DNA of 52,631 bases, from NCBI GenBank assembly GCA_009841105.1, contig VXMM01000035.1, forward strand, positions 1-52,631, given 5' to 3'. Of this stretch, positions 40,373 through 49,852 are shown piece by piece. Both the position numbers and the translations under genes were made by a program. This DNA comes from Acidimicrobiia bacterium. GTDB lineage: Bacteria > Actinomycetota > Acidimicrobiia > Spongiisociales > Spongiisociaceae. How positions within the stretch are numbered: position 1 is the stretch's first letter; every line of letters begins with the position of its first letter. The notes beneath the pieces are model-generated. The model did not search any database. It was not told where the DNA came from and saw only the letters and a program-made list of their open reading frames with translations.

Positions 40373-41356
40373 GGCGGCGAGGGTGCGGCGGCGGAGGATC
40401 TCTTCAGATATGGCCGGAACAACCTGGTGGAGGTCGGCTATCACGGCCCAGTCGGCCTTGGTGACCATGGGGGCGTCGCGGTCGATGTTGATCGCTAGGA
40501 CGTTCTTGGCGTTCATCATTCCCACCCAGTGCTGGATGGCGCCGGAGATGCCGCAGGCGATGTAGAGGTCGGGTGCGACGACCGTTCCGGTCTGGCCCAC
40601 CTGGAATTTGTGGTTCTTCCAGCCGTTGTTGGTGACCACCCTGGAACATCCCACCGCTCCACCCAGCAGGTCGGCTAGCTCCTCGATGATGTCGAAGGCT
40701 TCGGCGCTTCCGACGCCCCGGCCCCCGCTGACCACCACCGGTGCGGTGGCCAGAGTGATTCCCTCCGACACGGTTACCCGGTCTACCACCATGGTGACCG
40801 CGTCGGCCTCGGACAGATCGGGAGTGAACCCGGACACGATCCCGGCGGCCGGTTGGTCGGACGGGGCTGCTTCGGTGCTGTGGGGGGCGATCGTCACCAG
40901 CTTGACGGGTGCGGACAGCCGGGCCCGCTCGTGAAGGCTGCCACCCCAGCGGACCCGGGTCATCAGCCAGTCGTCGCCGTCCTGCTCGATCTCCAAGCAG
41001 TTGGCCACCATGGCCAGATCCGCCCGGGCACCGACCTGAGCCATCACCTCGTTGCCGCGGTCGCTTCCCGTGGCGACTACCGCGCCGGCGCCCACCGACC
41101 CGGCCAGCTGGAAGAGGCTCTCGGCCCACGCATCCGGGCCGTAGTCGGTCAGGAGATGGTGGCGGACCACGTGGACCTGTTCGAACCCGTATGCTGCCAG
41201 ACCGTCGGCGGCAGCCTCGCTCCCGGCGCCGATCACCACCGCGTGGAGCTCGGAAGCCGTCCGTTCCGCCAGCAGCCGGGCGCCGGTCATCCCGCCCCAG
41301 GCGGTCTCGTCGATCCGGCCCCGGTCGTGTTCCACGAGATACAGGAGGATGTTCAT
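40358..41356 (-). CDS. etfA: Electron transfer flavoprotein subunit alpha
   Basis: A 332-aa ETF-alpha with an N-terminal Rossmann-like domain and the C-terminal FAD-binding domain: VVSGGRGVGSAEAFDIIEELA, RVVTNNGW, QVGQTGTVVAPDLYIACGISGAIQHWVGM (the ETF-alpha signature), and VLAINIDRDAPMVTKADW. ATG 41356 overlaps the etfB stop (ATGA). In mitochondria ETF takes electrons from dimethylglycine and sarcosine dehydrogenases; two such dehydrogenases lie upstream in the same operon, so this is probably a dedicated acceptor. Confidence 0.93.
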   Translation of the reverse strand: MNILLYLVEHDRGRIDETAWGGMTGARLLAERTASELHAVVIGAGSEAAADGLAAYGFEQVHVVRHHLLTDYGPDAWAESLFQLAGSVGAGAVVATGSDRGNEVMAQVGARADLAMVANCLEIEQDGDDWLMTRVRWGGSLHERARLSAPVKLVTIAPHSTEAAPSDQPAAGIVSGFTPDLSEADAVTMVVDRVTVSEGITLATAPVVVSGGRGVGSAEAFDIIEELADLLGGAVGCSRVVTNNGWKNHKFQVGQTGTVVAPDLYIACGISGAIQHWVGMMNAKNVLAINIDRDAPMVTKADWAVIADLHQVVPAISEEILRRRTLAAEDSG

Positions 41357-42117
41357 ACCAGGCCCAGGCCTTCCATGATGTCCACGATGGCCGGCGCAGC
41401 TTCCGGACCCTCGCCGAGAATCTCCACCGCCGATCCCGCATCGGGCGGGGTCATCAGCATCACCTTCGACTGCCCGCTCGTGCTCGCGGCGGGGTCCATG
41501 GTCGCCACCGGCGCCCGGCGGGCCGCCATGCGACCCTTCAACGTGGGGTAGCGGGGCAGGTTGATCCCCTCCTTGACCCCGACCATCGCCGGCAACGGCA
41601 GGCGGTACACCTCCCAACCGGACGGGGTCTCGCGACGGGCGGCGACCGAATCCCCTTCGGTGTCGATGCCCTTGATCCCGGTCACCATCGGGCGCCCGAG
41701 CGATCGGGCCACCCGGATACCCACCTGGTAACCGCCGGAATCGGCCGATTCGTTGCCGAACAGGATCAGGTCGAAGGGTGCCTCCTCGTCCTCCAGCCGG
41801 GAGATAGCGGAAACCAGGGCTGCCGAGGTGGAAACCGGATCCCAGTCGGGGATGTCGGTCGGCAGCAGGACCACAGACGTGGCGCCGACCGCCACCGCCG
41901 CCCGCAGCTGCTCCGCCGCTTCAGGCGGGCCCAGCGTCATAACGGTTACCGACCCGCCCTCGCGTTCCACTATCTGGACCGCCTCCTCGACGGCGCACTC
42001 CTCATGGGGGCTGATGGCGAAGCCCAGCAACGAGGCGTCGATGTCCTGGCCGTCGGGGGTGAGCACGATTTTCGCTCCGGGCGCCGGGACCCGCTTGACG
42101 CAAACCAGAATCCGCAC
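41353..42117 (-). CDS. etfB: Electron transfer flavoprotein subunit beta
   Basis: A 254-aa ETF-beta: ILVCVKRVPAP at the start, FAISPHEECAVEEAVQI, VTVMTLGPPEAAEQLRAAVAVGA, LILFGNESADSGGYQVGIRVARSLGRPMVTGI, and PAMVGVKEGINLPRYPTLKGRMAAR, which is the signature region. AMP binding and dimerisation with ETF-alpha are expected. It lies 31 bases after the first FAD/GcvT dehydrogenase gene and overlaps etfA. Confidence 0.93.
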   Translation of the reverse strand: MRILVCVKRVPAPGAKIVLTPDGQDIDASLLGFAISPHEECAVEEAVQIVEREGGSVTVMTLGPPEAAEQLRAAVAVGATSVVLLPTDIPDWDPVSTSAALVSAISRLEDEEAPFDLILFGNESADSGGYQVGIRVARSLGRPMVTGIKGIDTEGDSVAARRETPSGWEVYRLPLPAMVGVKEGINLPRYPTLKGRMAARRAPVATMDPAASTSGQSKVMLMTPPDAGSAVEILGEGPEAAPAIVDIMEGLGLV

Positions 42118-42148
42118 TTCAGAACCTCGCTTGACCGAGCTACCGCAT

Positions 42149-44659
42149 TCAGCTCTTCATCCGGCTGTCGTCCGGATCGAACAGGGGTCTGGAGCCCACC
42201 CGGGCCACCTTCACGGGGAACAGCTCGTTCTGGTACATGATCTGGAGACCACGGCCTTCCTGAGCGAACTCGGGCGGCAGGTAGCCCAGCAGCAGGTATG
42301 TGTCGAGGGACGGCGACGCCCCTGCCGAGGTCACCCTTGAGACCCGACCCTTGCGGTCCACGATCCTCTCACCGTCCGGAGTGAGGATGGGCTCGTTCCC
42401 GCCCATAGGAAACCGGGCCTCCCCTGACGTTGACACGTAGCTCTCGAGGGTCAGGGTGCAGCACACCGCGGCGGCCTCCTCCTCCCGAGCCCTCAGGTAG
42501 GCCTCCTTGCCCACGAAATCGGCCTTCTTGACCAGGCGCCGGGCCAGGCCGGCTTCCACCGGGTTGTACTCGGACTCGAGTTCGGCGCCCATCAACCGGT
42601 AGCCCTTCTCCAAGCGGCCGGTGGTTCCGTAGACGCCGGCGCCCACGGGCACCACCCCCAGGCCCTGGCCGGCCTCCCAGAGGGTCTCCCACAGCATCGG
42701 GGCGTGTTCCATGCCGGTGTACACCTCCCAGCCGAGCTCACCCACGTATGAGATGCGGAACATGGTCACGGGGATCGAGCCGATGGTGGCGTGCTTCCAG
42801 CTTCCGTAAGGGAATCCCTCGTGGGAGACGTCGTCATCGGTGACGCTCTGAACCAGACGCCGGGCGTTCGGACCCCAGACGCCGATGGTCGACATCGAGG
42901 AGGTGACGTCGGTGAAGGTGACGCAGTCGCTCTCGGGCAACCACTTCCGGAACCAGTAGGCGTCACGGGCGCCGTCGAAACCGCCGGTCACCACCCGGAA
43001 ATGATCCTCGGCCATGCGCAGAACCGTGAGGTCCGACCGGAACCCGCCCTCCTCGGTGAGCAATGGCGTGTAGATGCCGCTTCCCACCGGTCTGTCCACC
43101 TGGTTCACGGTCATGTACTGCATGAACTGGAGGGCACCGGAGCCGGTGATGTCGAAGATCGCGAATGCGGTCAGGTCGATCATGCCCACCCGGTCCCGCA
43201 GGGCCAGGTGCTCTGCGTTCTGGATGGGTGACCACCAGCGGCGGTCCCACTCGTGAGGCCGATCGGGTATCCGGTCGCCGTACTCGTCGAGTAGGGGAGC
43301 GTTCGACTCGTACCAGTGGGGCCTTTCCCAACCGCCCGCCTCGAAGTACACCGCCGCCAGCGCCGAGGTGGTGGCGTGAAGGGTGCTGACCCGGCTGCTC
43401 CGTCTCGAGTCCCACTGCTCACGAGGATGGACGATGCCGTAGGTCTTGTTGAAGTGCTCCGAGCATCGGGCCAGGATGTGGCGCTCGGTCTTCATGTAGG
43501 GGTAGAAGCGGGCGATGTCGGATGCGTGCGGGTCGATCTCGGGGTAGCCCTGGGTCATCCACTCGGCCAGTGCCCGGCCGGTGCCCGGACCTTCCTTGAT
43601 CCAGATGGCCGCGCACGACCATAGGTTCTTGACCTCGGGAGTCTCGCCCACCAACGGCATGGCGTCCGGGGTCAAGGAGAGCAACCCGTTGATGCCGTAC
43701 TTGATCTCGGCGTCGCCCAGGAACGGCATCAGCTCGACCGCCTGCTCGAGCTGCGGATCGAAGTCGTCCATGGTCAGGGGCAGCTCGGTCGGCGACAGGC
43801 GGGCCTCTTCGATGGAAGGGATGGTGTCGGGGTGGTGGAAGATCGGCCGGTGAGCGTACGAGCCCACTTCCATGGAGCCCCCGGTCTGGCGCTCGTAGCA
43901 GAACGTGTCCATGTCGCGGACTATCGGATAGCCGATCTCGCTGTTAGTGGCGGAAAGGATCTCGAGGGGGCCCACGTCGATCATCTGGTGGACGGCGGGA
44001 GTCAGGGGAATGGAGGCGCCTGCCATCCGGGCCAGGCGGGGAGACCACACGCCGCACGCGATGACCACGTATTCGCAAGCGATCCTTCCCTTGTTGGTGA
44101 CCACCGCGTCGATCCGGCCCCGCTTCGTCTCGATGTCTAGTACCTCGGTAACAGGGTGAACCGAAAGGGCGCCCTTCTGCTGGGCGTACTCTCGCATGAG
44201 GGTTCCGGCCCGCAGAGAGTCCACCACGGACACGCTAGGGCTGTACCAGCCGCCCAGGACCACGTCGACATCGATGAAAGGCACGAGCCCCTCGATCTCT
44301 TCCCTGGTCACCAGCCGGCTGTCGATGCCCCAGGACTTGGCCGAGGTCATGCGGCGGTTCAACTCGTGCATGCGGGCTTCCGTCCTGGCGACCTCCAACC
44401 CTCCGGAGGTGACGCTCACGCCCATCTCCTCGTACTGCTCCTGGCTGTCGAGGGTGAGGTGGGCCATCTCCTTGTTGTGGTCCACCGGGTAGATGAAGTT
44501 GGAGGCGTGGCCGGTGGAACCTCCCGGGTTTGGCAGGGGGCCCTTGTCGAGCTGGACGATTTCGCGCCAACCGTGGGCGGCGAGGTGTTTCACCACCGAG
44601 TTCCCAACGATTCCGGCGCCGATCACCACCACCTGGGCGCTGGACGGGAAGTCGCCCAT
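42149..44659 (-). CDS. FAD-dependent N-demethylating dehydrogenase with GcvT domain (dimethylglycine/sarcosine dehydrogenase-like) 1
   Basis: An 836-aa two-part enzyme. The N-terminal DAO-type oxidoreductase has VVIGAGIVGNSV and GSTGHASNF, where His51 matches the residue that binds FAD covalently in mammalian dimethylglycine and sarcosine dehydrogenases. The C-terminal half (from about 430) is a GcvT/aminomethyltransferase domain (VGMIDLTAFAIFDI...GPNARRLVQS...YVGELGWEVY) expected to bind tetrahydrofolate and capture the C1 unit. ATG 44659 has AGGAGG 5 bases upstream. The genes for ETF follow directly. The substrate is probably an N-methylated amino acid but unproven. Confidence 0.9.
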   Translation of the reverse strand: MGDFPSSAQVVVIGAGIVGNSVVKHLAAHGWREIVQLDKGPLPNPGGSTGHASNFIYPVDHNKEMAHLTLDSQEQYEEMGVSVTSGGLEVARTEARMHELNRRMTSAKSWGIDSRLVTREEIEGLVPFIDVDVVLGGWYSPSVSVVDSLRAGTLMREYAQQKGALSVHPVTEVLDIETKRGRIDAVVTNKGRIACEYVVIACGVWSPRLARMAGASIPLTPAVHQMIDVGPLEILSATNSEIGYPIVRDMDTFCYERQTGGSMEVGSYAHRPIFHHPDTIPSIEEARLSPTELPLTMDDFDPQLEQAVELMPFLGDAEIKYGINGLLSLTPDAMPLVGETPEVKNLWSCAAIWIKEGPGTGRALAEWMTQGYPEIDPHASDIARFYPYMKTERHILARCSEHFNKTYGIVHPREQWDSRRSSRVSTLHATTSALAAVYFEAGGWERPHWYESNAPLLDEYGDRIPDRPHEWDRRWWSPIQNAEHLALRDRVGMIDLTAFAIFDITGSGALQFMQYMTVNQVDRPVGSGIYTPLLTEEGGFRSDLTVLRMAEDHFRVVTGGFDGARDAYWFRKWLPESDCVTFTDVTSSMSTIGVWGPNARRLVQSVTDDDVSHEGFPYGSWKHATIGSIPVTMFRISYVGELGWEVYTGMEHAPMLWETLWEAGQGLGVVPVGAGVYGTTGRLEKGYRLMGAELESEYNPVEAGLARRLVKKADFVGKEAYLRAREEEAAAVCCTLTLESYVSTSGEARFPMGGNEPILTPDGERIVDRKGRVSRVTSAGASPSLDTYLLLGYLPPEFAQEGRGLQIMYQNELFPVKVARVGSRPLFDPDDSRMKS

Positions 44660-44863
44660 TCCTGCCTCCTCTGCCTTCCCCGGCCCTTCCGGTTCCACGA
44701 TGCGGAACCTTCTTACGATACGGAACAGATTCTATCGCTCCGGCGCGGGCTTTGCGTGTCCGATCATGAGCGGTGCGCGGCGATCAGGAGCGCACCCCAA
44801 GTGGCTTCGGGCACGATCGGTTGTGCCTCGTGGACCCGTAGGGAGAGTCCGTCCGGCAGTGGG

Positions 44864-45973
44864 TCATTCGTAACCAACCACCATTAGCGGGTCTCCGAGG
44901 GCTTCCGGGTCGGGTTCGGCGCCCAGACCAGGAGTGCGGGGGGCGCGGGCGACACCGCCGAGGTTGCGTGCTCCTCCGATGATCGGATCCACGGTGATCA
45001 TCTCATGGCAGAACCAGGTCCCGCGCCGGTAGCGGGCCGGTGTGGCTTGGGCGAGATGAACCGCGGCGGTGTCGGCTAGCGCGGTGCCGCCCGTGTCCTC
45101 GATGTTCAATCTCAGACCCATCTGGACGCAGAAGTCACGGATCCGCCTGGCCTTGGTGAGGCCGCCCACCCGGTTCGGCTTGAGCCCGATTCCCTCGCAG
45201 GCCTGGTCATGGTAGGCCCGTACCAGGTCCTCGTATGTGTGGATGATCTCGTCGAGGAGAATCGGTTGGCGGGTGGAGCGGCGGACCTGGAGGCACTCCT
45301 CGTAGGTTTCGCAGGGCTGCTCGAAGTAGGCGTCGACTGTCTCGGTCGCCTGCATCACCCGGATGGCCTGGTCGGGAATCCAGGCCCGGTTGGCGTCGAT
45401 GGTAAGGGAGCTACCCGCCGGCATCCGCTCCGCCAGGTACTCGATCCGCTCGATGTCCGCTGCCACGTCTGAACCCACCTTGGCCGAGTGGATCCGGTAG
45501 CCCCGTGCGTGGTAGCGCTCGATGGTCCGCCACATCTCCGGGGGATCGTCTGAAGGGATGGAGGATTGGATGGTCACGTCCTCGGGTCTACGGCCTCCCA
45601 GCAGGTCACAGACCGGCAGGCCGGTCGCCTTCCCGAGGATGTCCCAGCAGGCGATGTCGATGGCCGACTTCACGTAGGGATGCCCCGGTAGCGCGGTGTC
45701 CATCATGGTGTTGATCACGTCGGTGCGCCTGGGGTCCCGCCCGAGCAGGCCCGGCGCCAGTTCTTCTAGACCGGCCCGTATGCCCTTCGGGAACGCGGGA
45801 AGGTACGTCGATCCCCACGGGCATGCTTCACCCCAGCCGCTTACCCCGTCGTCGGTGTCGAGCCGGACGAGAGTCGAGTCGAGTTGCTCGAAGCGGAGAC
45901 GCCCTCCTTGCAGTTCGTAGGGCCGCTGCAAGGGGAGCGCCAACCTGAAGACCGAGATCCGGATGATCTTCAT
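44864..45973 (-). CDS. Enolase-superfamily enzyme (MLE/mandelate-racemase group)
   Basis: A 369-aa protein with the capping domain and a barrel. Metal ligands are likely D193 (TIDANRAW), E218 (YFEQPC) and D241/E242 (LLDEII); the C-terminal-side base is K265 (GLKPNRVGG). At the usual K-x-K site the sequence is S163-A-K165. Related enzymes include dipeptide epimerases, hydroxyproline-betaine 2-epimerase and cis-3-hydroxyproline dehydratase. The demethylase neighbourhood favours an amino-acid or betaine substrate; this is inference. The start overlaps the aminotransferase stop (ATGA). Confidence 0.85.
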   Translation of the reverse strand: MKIIRISVFRLALPLQRPYELQGGRLRFEQLDSTLVRLDTDDGVSGWGEACPWGSTYLPAFPKGIRAGLEELAPGLLGRDPRRTDVINTMMDTALPGHPYVKSAIDIACWDILGKATGLPVCDLLGGRRPEDVTIQSSIPSDDPPEMWRTIERYHARGYRIHSAKVGSDVAADIERIEYLAERMPAGSSLTIDANRAWIPDQAIRVMQATETVDAYFEQPCETYEECLQVRRSTRQPILLDEIIHTYEDLVRAYHDQACEGIGLKPNRVGGLTKARRIRDFCVQMGLRLNIEDTGGTALADTAAVHLAQATPARYRRGTWFCHEMITVDPIIGGARNLGGVARAPRTPGLGAEPDPEALGDPLMVVGYE

Positions 45974-47292
45974 GATGGATACGGTCCGCTTGACCTGGCC
46001 GCGGCCGGCTCCCGGCAGGCGCGGTCCAGGGCCCGGGCGGTTGCCTCGAAATGGTCATCGGAGTGGGCCGTGCTGACGAAGCGTCGCAGCCCGGGAATCA
46101 CGTTGATCCCGTTGGCGAGCAGCGCCCGGTCGAGTTGGAGGTTGGCGGCCTGGTCGGAGGCCAGCAGGTCGGCGTAGCGTTCCGGGGGCCGGTCGATGTG
46201 GAGGATCTGCCACAGCGAGCCGGCAGTCGCCACCAGGGCCTGGCGGTCGTGGTTGGCGAGAACATCGGCCAGCCGGCATGACAGGCGCCGGGTTCGATCC
46301 GCCAGGTCTTCGTAGAAGCCTGGCCGGCGGAGCATTTCGAGGGTGGCCAGCCCGGCTGCCGCCGCCAGGGGATTGCCGTGGAACGTGCCGGACGTATACA
46401 CGAAGCGAGGAGTCCCCTTGAGCCGAGGGCTGGTCCGATCGATCAGCTCCGCCCGGCCCGCAACGCATGCCAGCGTCCCCCCTCCGCCGATGATCTTGCC
46501 GAAAGCTGCCAGGTCCGGCGTCACGCCGAAATAGCCCTGCGCGCTCTGGTAGGAGAGGCGGAATCCAGTTACCACTTCGTCGAAGATGAGCAGCAGCCCG
46601 TGCCGGTCGCAGAAGCTCCGGAGCCCTTCGAGGAAGCCGGGTAGGGGCCGGATGATCCGCTGCACCGGCTCGGCGATAATCCCTGCTACCCGGTCCACCA
46701 CCGGGGTGACCAGCCGGTCGAGAGCCTCTAGGTCGTTGTAAGGGACCACCAGCACTGTGTCCCGCACCGCACCGGGGGTACCGGCCGTAAAAGGCTTGCC
46801 GGTCGGGTAGTCGGCTGCGGCAGGGGCGGCAACCGCGATTCCCGCGTAGTCGTGGTTGCCATGGAACCCGCCTTCGAATTTCACAATGAGGTCGCGGCCG
46901 GTTACCGCCCTCGCCAGGCGCATTGAGTAGGCCGTGGCCTCCGAGCCGGTGGTGGCGAAGACTATGCGCTCGGCGCAAGGGATCGCGTCCACCAGTTGGG
47001 CGGCCAACTCGATCGCCACGTCGGTCAGGGCCCCGTACTGGTGCATGGTTCGACGGGCCTGGCCGACCACGGCATCCACCACGGCCGGATGCTGGTGTCC
47101 GAGTATGAGAGCCCCTGCGCCCGTCACGTAGTCCAGGTAGCGGTTGCCGTCCGTGTCGGTTATGTAGGGGCCGGACGCAGCCGCGACCGTGAAACGAGGG
47201 CCGACCATGTTCGCATTGGCGCCCAGCGCTCCGCCGGGCAGGAACGACTCGGCGCGGGCCGGGTCCATGGGGGATCGGTCCCGGGGGTTCAT
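45970..47292 (-). CDS. Class III aminotransferase, glutamate-1-semialdehyde aminomutase-like
   Basis: A 440-aa PLP enzyme with FLPGGALGANAN, TDTDGNRYLDYVTGAGALILGH, TTGSEATAYSMRLAR, KFEGGFHGNHD, LLIFDEVVTGFRLS (cofactor Asp), the Schiff-base Lys in AAFGKIIGGGG, and FVYTSGTFHGNP. It is a paralogue of the enzyme at 4074-5360. It overlaps both neighbours by ATGA, so it is an integral operon member; it may transfer the amino group freed after demethylation. The exact reaction is unknown. Confidence 0.87.
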   Translation of the reverse strand: MNPRDRSPMDPARAESFLPGGALGANANMVGPRFTVAAASGPYITDTDGNRYLDYVTGAGALILGHQHPAVVDAVVGQARRTMHQYGALTDVAIELAAQLVDAIPCAERIVFATTGSEATAYSMRLARAVTGRDLIVKFEGGFHGNHDYAGIAVAAPAAADYPTGKPFTAGTPGAVRDTVLVVPYNDLEALDRLVTPVVDRVAGIIAEPVQRIIRPLPGFLEGLRSFCDRHGLLLIFDEVVTGFRLSYQSAQGYFGVTPDLAAFGKIIGGGGTLACVAGRAELIDRTSPRLKGTPRFVYTSGTFHGNPLAAAAGLATLEMLRRPGFYEDLADRTRRLSCRLADVLANHDRQALVATAGSLWQILHIDRPPERYADLLASDQAANLQLDRALLANGINVIPGLRRFVSTAHSDDHFEATARALDRACREPAAARSSGPYPS

Positions 47293-49745
47293 CTGCGTGG
47301 CCTTACCGTGTCAGGATCCCAGACAGGACCGTCCAGCACCCTTGCCCGGGTCGGCGCGCCCAGCACCATCACGTCGAGGCCGGTCCCCGCGACGTCGAGC
47401 CCGGGATCCACGTATGCCCAGGCCAGGCTGCGGCCCGTTGTGTGTCCGTAGCCGGTGGTGGTTACCACCCCGACCCGCCGGTTACTCATAAAAACACCCT
47501 CCCCGCCGAGCGGATCGGCGTCCGTTACATCCACGTCCAGCAAAGCCAACTTCCAGCGCGGTTTGTCCATGTTGGCAGCCAGGGCCTCGTGGCCGATGTA
47601 GTCCCGCTTGGCAGGATCGACGAACCTCATCAACCCGGCCTCGTACGCGGTCACCTCCTGGGTCATGTCGCCCGAGACGCGGTAGGCCTTCTCCATGCGC
47701 ATGGAGTTCAGAGCCAGCGATCCGAACACACCCAACCCGTGGGCCGCGCCCGAGCGAGTCACCGCGTCGAACACGACCGGCAGGTCCTCCATCGCCACAT
47801 GGAGTTCCCATCCGAGTTCGCCGGTGAAGGACAGACGCAGTGCGAGGGCCCGTGCCCCGGCGATGTCCAGCCAGCGCACCGACAGCCACCCTCCGCCGGC
47901 GTTGGACAGGTCGGCATGGGCGAGCGGTTGGAGAACTTCGCGGCTACGTGGTCCTGCCAGTCCCAACACGCCCAGGTCGCCGGAGCGGTTGGTGATGCTG
48001 ACTCGCTCCGGTCCATGGGCGCCGAGTCCCCGTCCTTTCCTGCCGTCCAGAACGTGGGATCGCATCCAGTCGAGGAACCGGAGTTCGCCGGCTGCGGCGC
48101 CCACCAGGTAGAAGCGGTCCCCGGCCAGGCGGGCGGCGGTGAACTCGGCTTCGACCATTCCGTGTTCGGTGAGCATGTACATCAGGCCGATCCGGCCCAC
48201 TTCGGGCAGGCGACCCGGCGTAAGGCGGTCGAGGAAGGCGGCGGAGTCGGCGCCCGTTATCTCGAACTTGGAGAAGGCGGTCAGGTCGGCCACTCCGGCC
48301 CGTTCCCTCACTGCCTTGACCTCACCGGCCACCGGCGCGAACCAACGAGCCCTCCGGAACGAGTGATGGTGGCGAGCCGCTGCTCCGCCGGGCGCGAACC
48401 AGCGGGGTCGTTCCCATCCGAAGACCTCCTCGAACACCGCCCCCCGCCGAGCCATCCGATCGTGGAGGGTGGAGGTCTTGTGCGGGCGCCCGGCGGGGCG
48501 GTCCAGGTCGGGAAAGGGAACCTCGTGGCGCAGCAGGTAGTCCTCGTGGGCCTTGGTCCGGTTGTAGCCCGGCGTGGCGAACTCCCCGAAGCGGGAGGGA
48601 TCGAAGGCGCGCAGGTTGAGCGTCGGCGCGCCTCGCACCATCCAGGTGGCGAGTTGGCGGGTGGCGCCGGGACCCCACGAGATGCCGACCTGCACCCCGG
48701 TGCAGTACCAGTAATTGGTGAGGCCGGGCGCGGGGCCGAGCAGCATATTGCCGTCGGGAGGATGGGTGATCGCTCCGTGAACCTCCTTCACGATCCCGGC
48801 GTCCGCCAGGACCGGTACCCGCTCGAAGGCCGCCTCGAGCCAGGGCGCCACCCGGTCGTAGTCGGGAGGGAACAGGTGATGGTCCGCATCCCAGGGAGTA
48901 CCGTCCTCCCACACCGAGAGCGGATCCGCCTTCTCGTAGATGCCGATGAGGCCGGCCCGCCTCTCCATCCTGATATATCCCGACACGTGCGTGTCCTCGC
49001 GCAGGACGGGTAGTTCCTCCTCCAGGTCGGAGAAGGCCGGGACCTCCTCGGTCACGAAGTACTGGTGGGTCATCGGAATGACCGGCAGGTCCACGGCCGG
49101 ACCGGCCCAGGCCGCCACCTGGCGAGCGTACGTCCCGGCCGCGTTGACCACCTGGTCGCACTCGTACGTTCCGGCCTCGGTCTCCACCCTCCAGCGACCG
49201 TCCGGCAAGGCCACCGTACCGGTGACCCTGGTGTGACGCTTGATGGCGGCTCCTCTCTGCCTGGCGCCCTCCGCGAAGGCGAGCACGGCGCCCGCGGGAT
49301 CTACATGACCGTCGTCCGGTGTGTGAAGCGCCCCGAGCACGCCGTCAAGATTGCAGAAGGGATGGAGTTCGGCGATCCGGTCGGGGTAGATCAACTCCAT
49401 GCGGTTCCCCACCCCGCGGCCCACCGACACCGTGTAGCGCAGCCAGTCCAGTTCATCCTCCCGGACCGCGAGCCGTAGCGATCCGGGCTGGTGCCAGCTG
49501 ACCGGCCGGCCGGTCTCCGCTTCCAGATCGGCGTACTTGCGGGTTCCGTACCGGGTCATCCATGCCAAGCCGTAACTGGAGGTCGAATGGGTGATCTGGC
49601 CGGCGGCGTGCCACGTGGATCCGGAGGCCAGTTCTCCCTTCTCGAGCAGCAGGCAGTCGCTCCAACCCTCAGCGGCCAGGTGATAGAGGAGCGATGTGCC
49701 CATGATCCCCCCACCGATGATGATCACCCGGGCGTCAGAGTTCAT
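47289..49745 (-). CDS. FAD-dependent N-demethylating dehydrogenase with GcvT domain (dimethylglycine/sarcosine dehydrogenase-like) 2
   Basis: An 818-aa relative of the 42149-44659 product: VIIIGGGIMGTSLLYHLA, SGSTWHAAGQ with His46 at the covalent-FAD position, GVQVGISWGPGATRQLATW, then a GcvT domain (AGVADLTAFSKFEITGADS...LAGPRSREVLQPL...FTGELGWELHV). The WHAAG form is closer to the mammalian enzymes than the GHASN form of the other copy. It is the first gene of the operon, 107 bases from the divergent regulator; ATG 49745 is where the Rossmann fold begins. Confidence 0.9.
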   Translation of the reverse strand: MNSDARVIIIGGGIMGTSLLYHLAAEGWSDCLLLEKGELASGSTWHAAGQITHSTSSYGLAWMTRYGTRKYADLEAETGRPVSWHQPGSLRLAVREDELDWLRYTVSVGRGVGNRMELIYPDRIAELHPFCNLDGVLGALHTPDDGHVDPAGAVLAFAEGARQRGAAIKRHTRVTGTVALPDGRWRVETEAGTYECDQVVNAAGTYARQVAAWAGPAVDLPVIPMTHQYFVTEEVPAFSDLEEELPVLREDTHVSGYIRMERRAGLIGIYEKADPLSVWEDGTPWDADHHLFPPDYDRVAPWLEAAFERVPVLADAGIVKEVHGAITHPPDGNMLLGPAPGLTNYWYCTGVQVGISWGPGATRQLATWMVRGAPTLNLRAFDPSRFGEFATPGYNRTKAHEDYLLRHEVPFPDLDRPAGRPHKTSTLHDRMARRGAVFEEVFGWERPRWFAPGGAAARHHHSFRRARWFAPVAGEVKAVRERAGVADLTAFSKFEITGADSAAFLDRLTPGRLPEVGRIGLMYMLTEHGMVEAEFTAARLAGDRFYLVGAAAGELRFLDWMRSHVLDGRKGRGLGAHGPERVSITNRSGDLGVLGLAGPRSREVLQPLAHADLSNAGGGWLSVRWLDIAGARALALRLSFTGELGWELHVAMEDLPVVFDAVTRSGAAHGLGVFGSLALNSMRMEKAYRVSGDMTQEVTAYEAGLMRFVDPAKRDYIGHEALAANMDKPRWKLALLDVDVTDADPLGGEGVFMSNRRVGVVTTTGYGHTTGRSLAWAYVDPGLDVAGTGLDVMVLGAPTRARVLDGPVWDPDTVRPRR

Positions 49746-49833
49746 GCCTGGCCCGATCCAGGGTCGGACGGACGGGAACAGGTATGAGGAGCTGGAACCC
49801 GACGGGCAAAACGTGCCGTGAGGGCTTCCTATC

Positions 49834-49848
49834 TGGTACGATTGTATG
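49834..49848. promoter_or_regulatory. Operator-like site O1 upstream of the RpiR gene
   Basis: TGGTACGATTGTATG matches the reverse complement of O2 (49865-49879) at 12 of 15 positions. It overlaps a TACGAT -10-like hexamer for the regulator gene and a TACAAT on the opposite strand for the demethylation operon. Confidence 0.5.
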
Positions 49849-49852
49849 AGAT

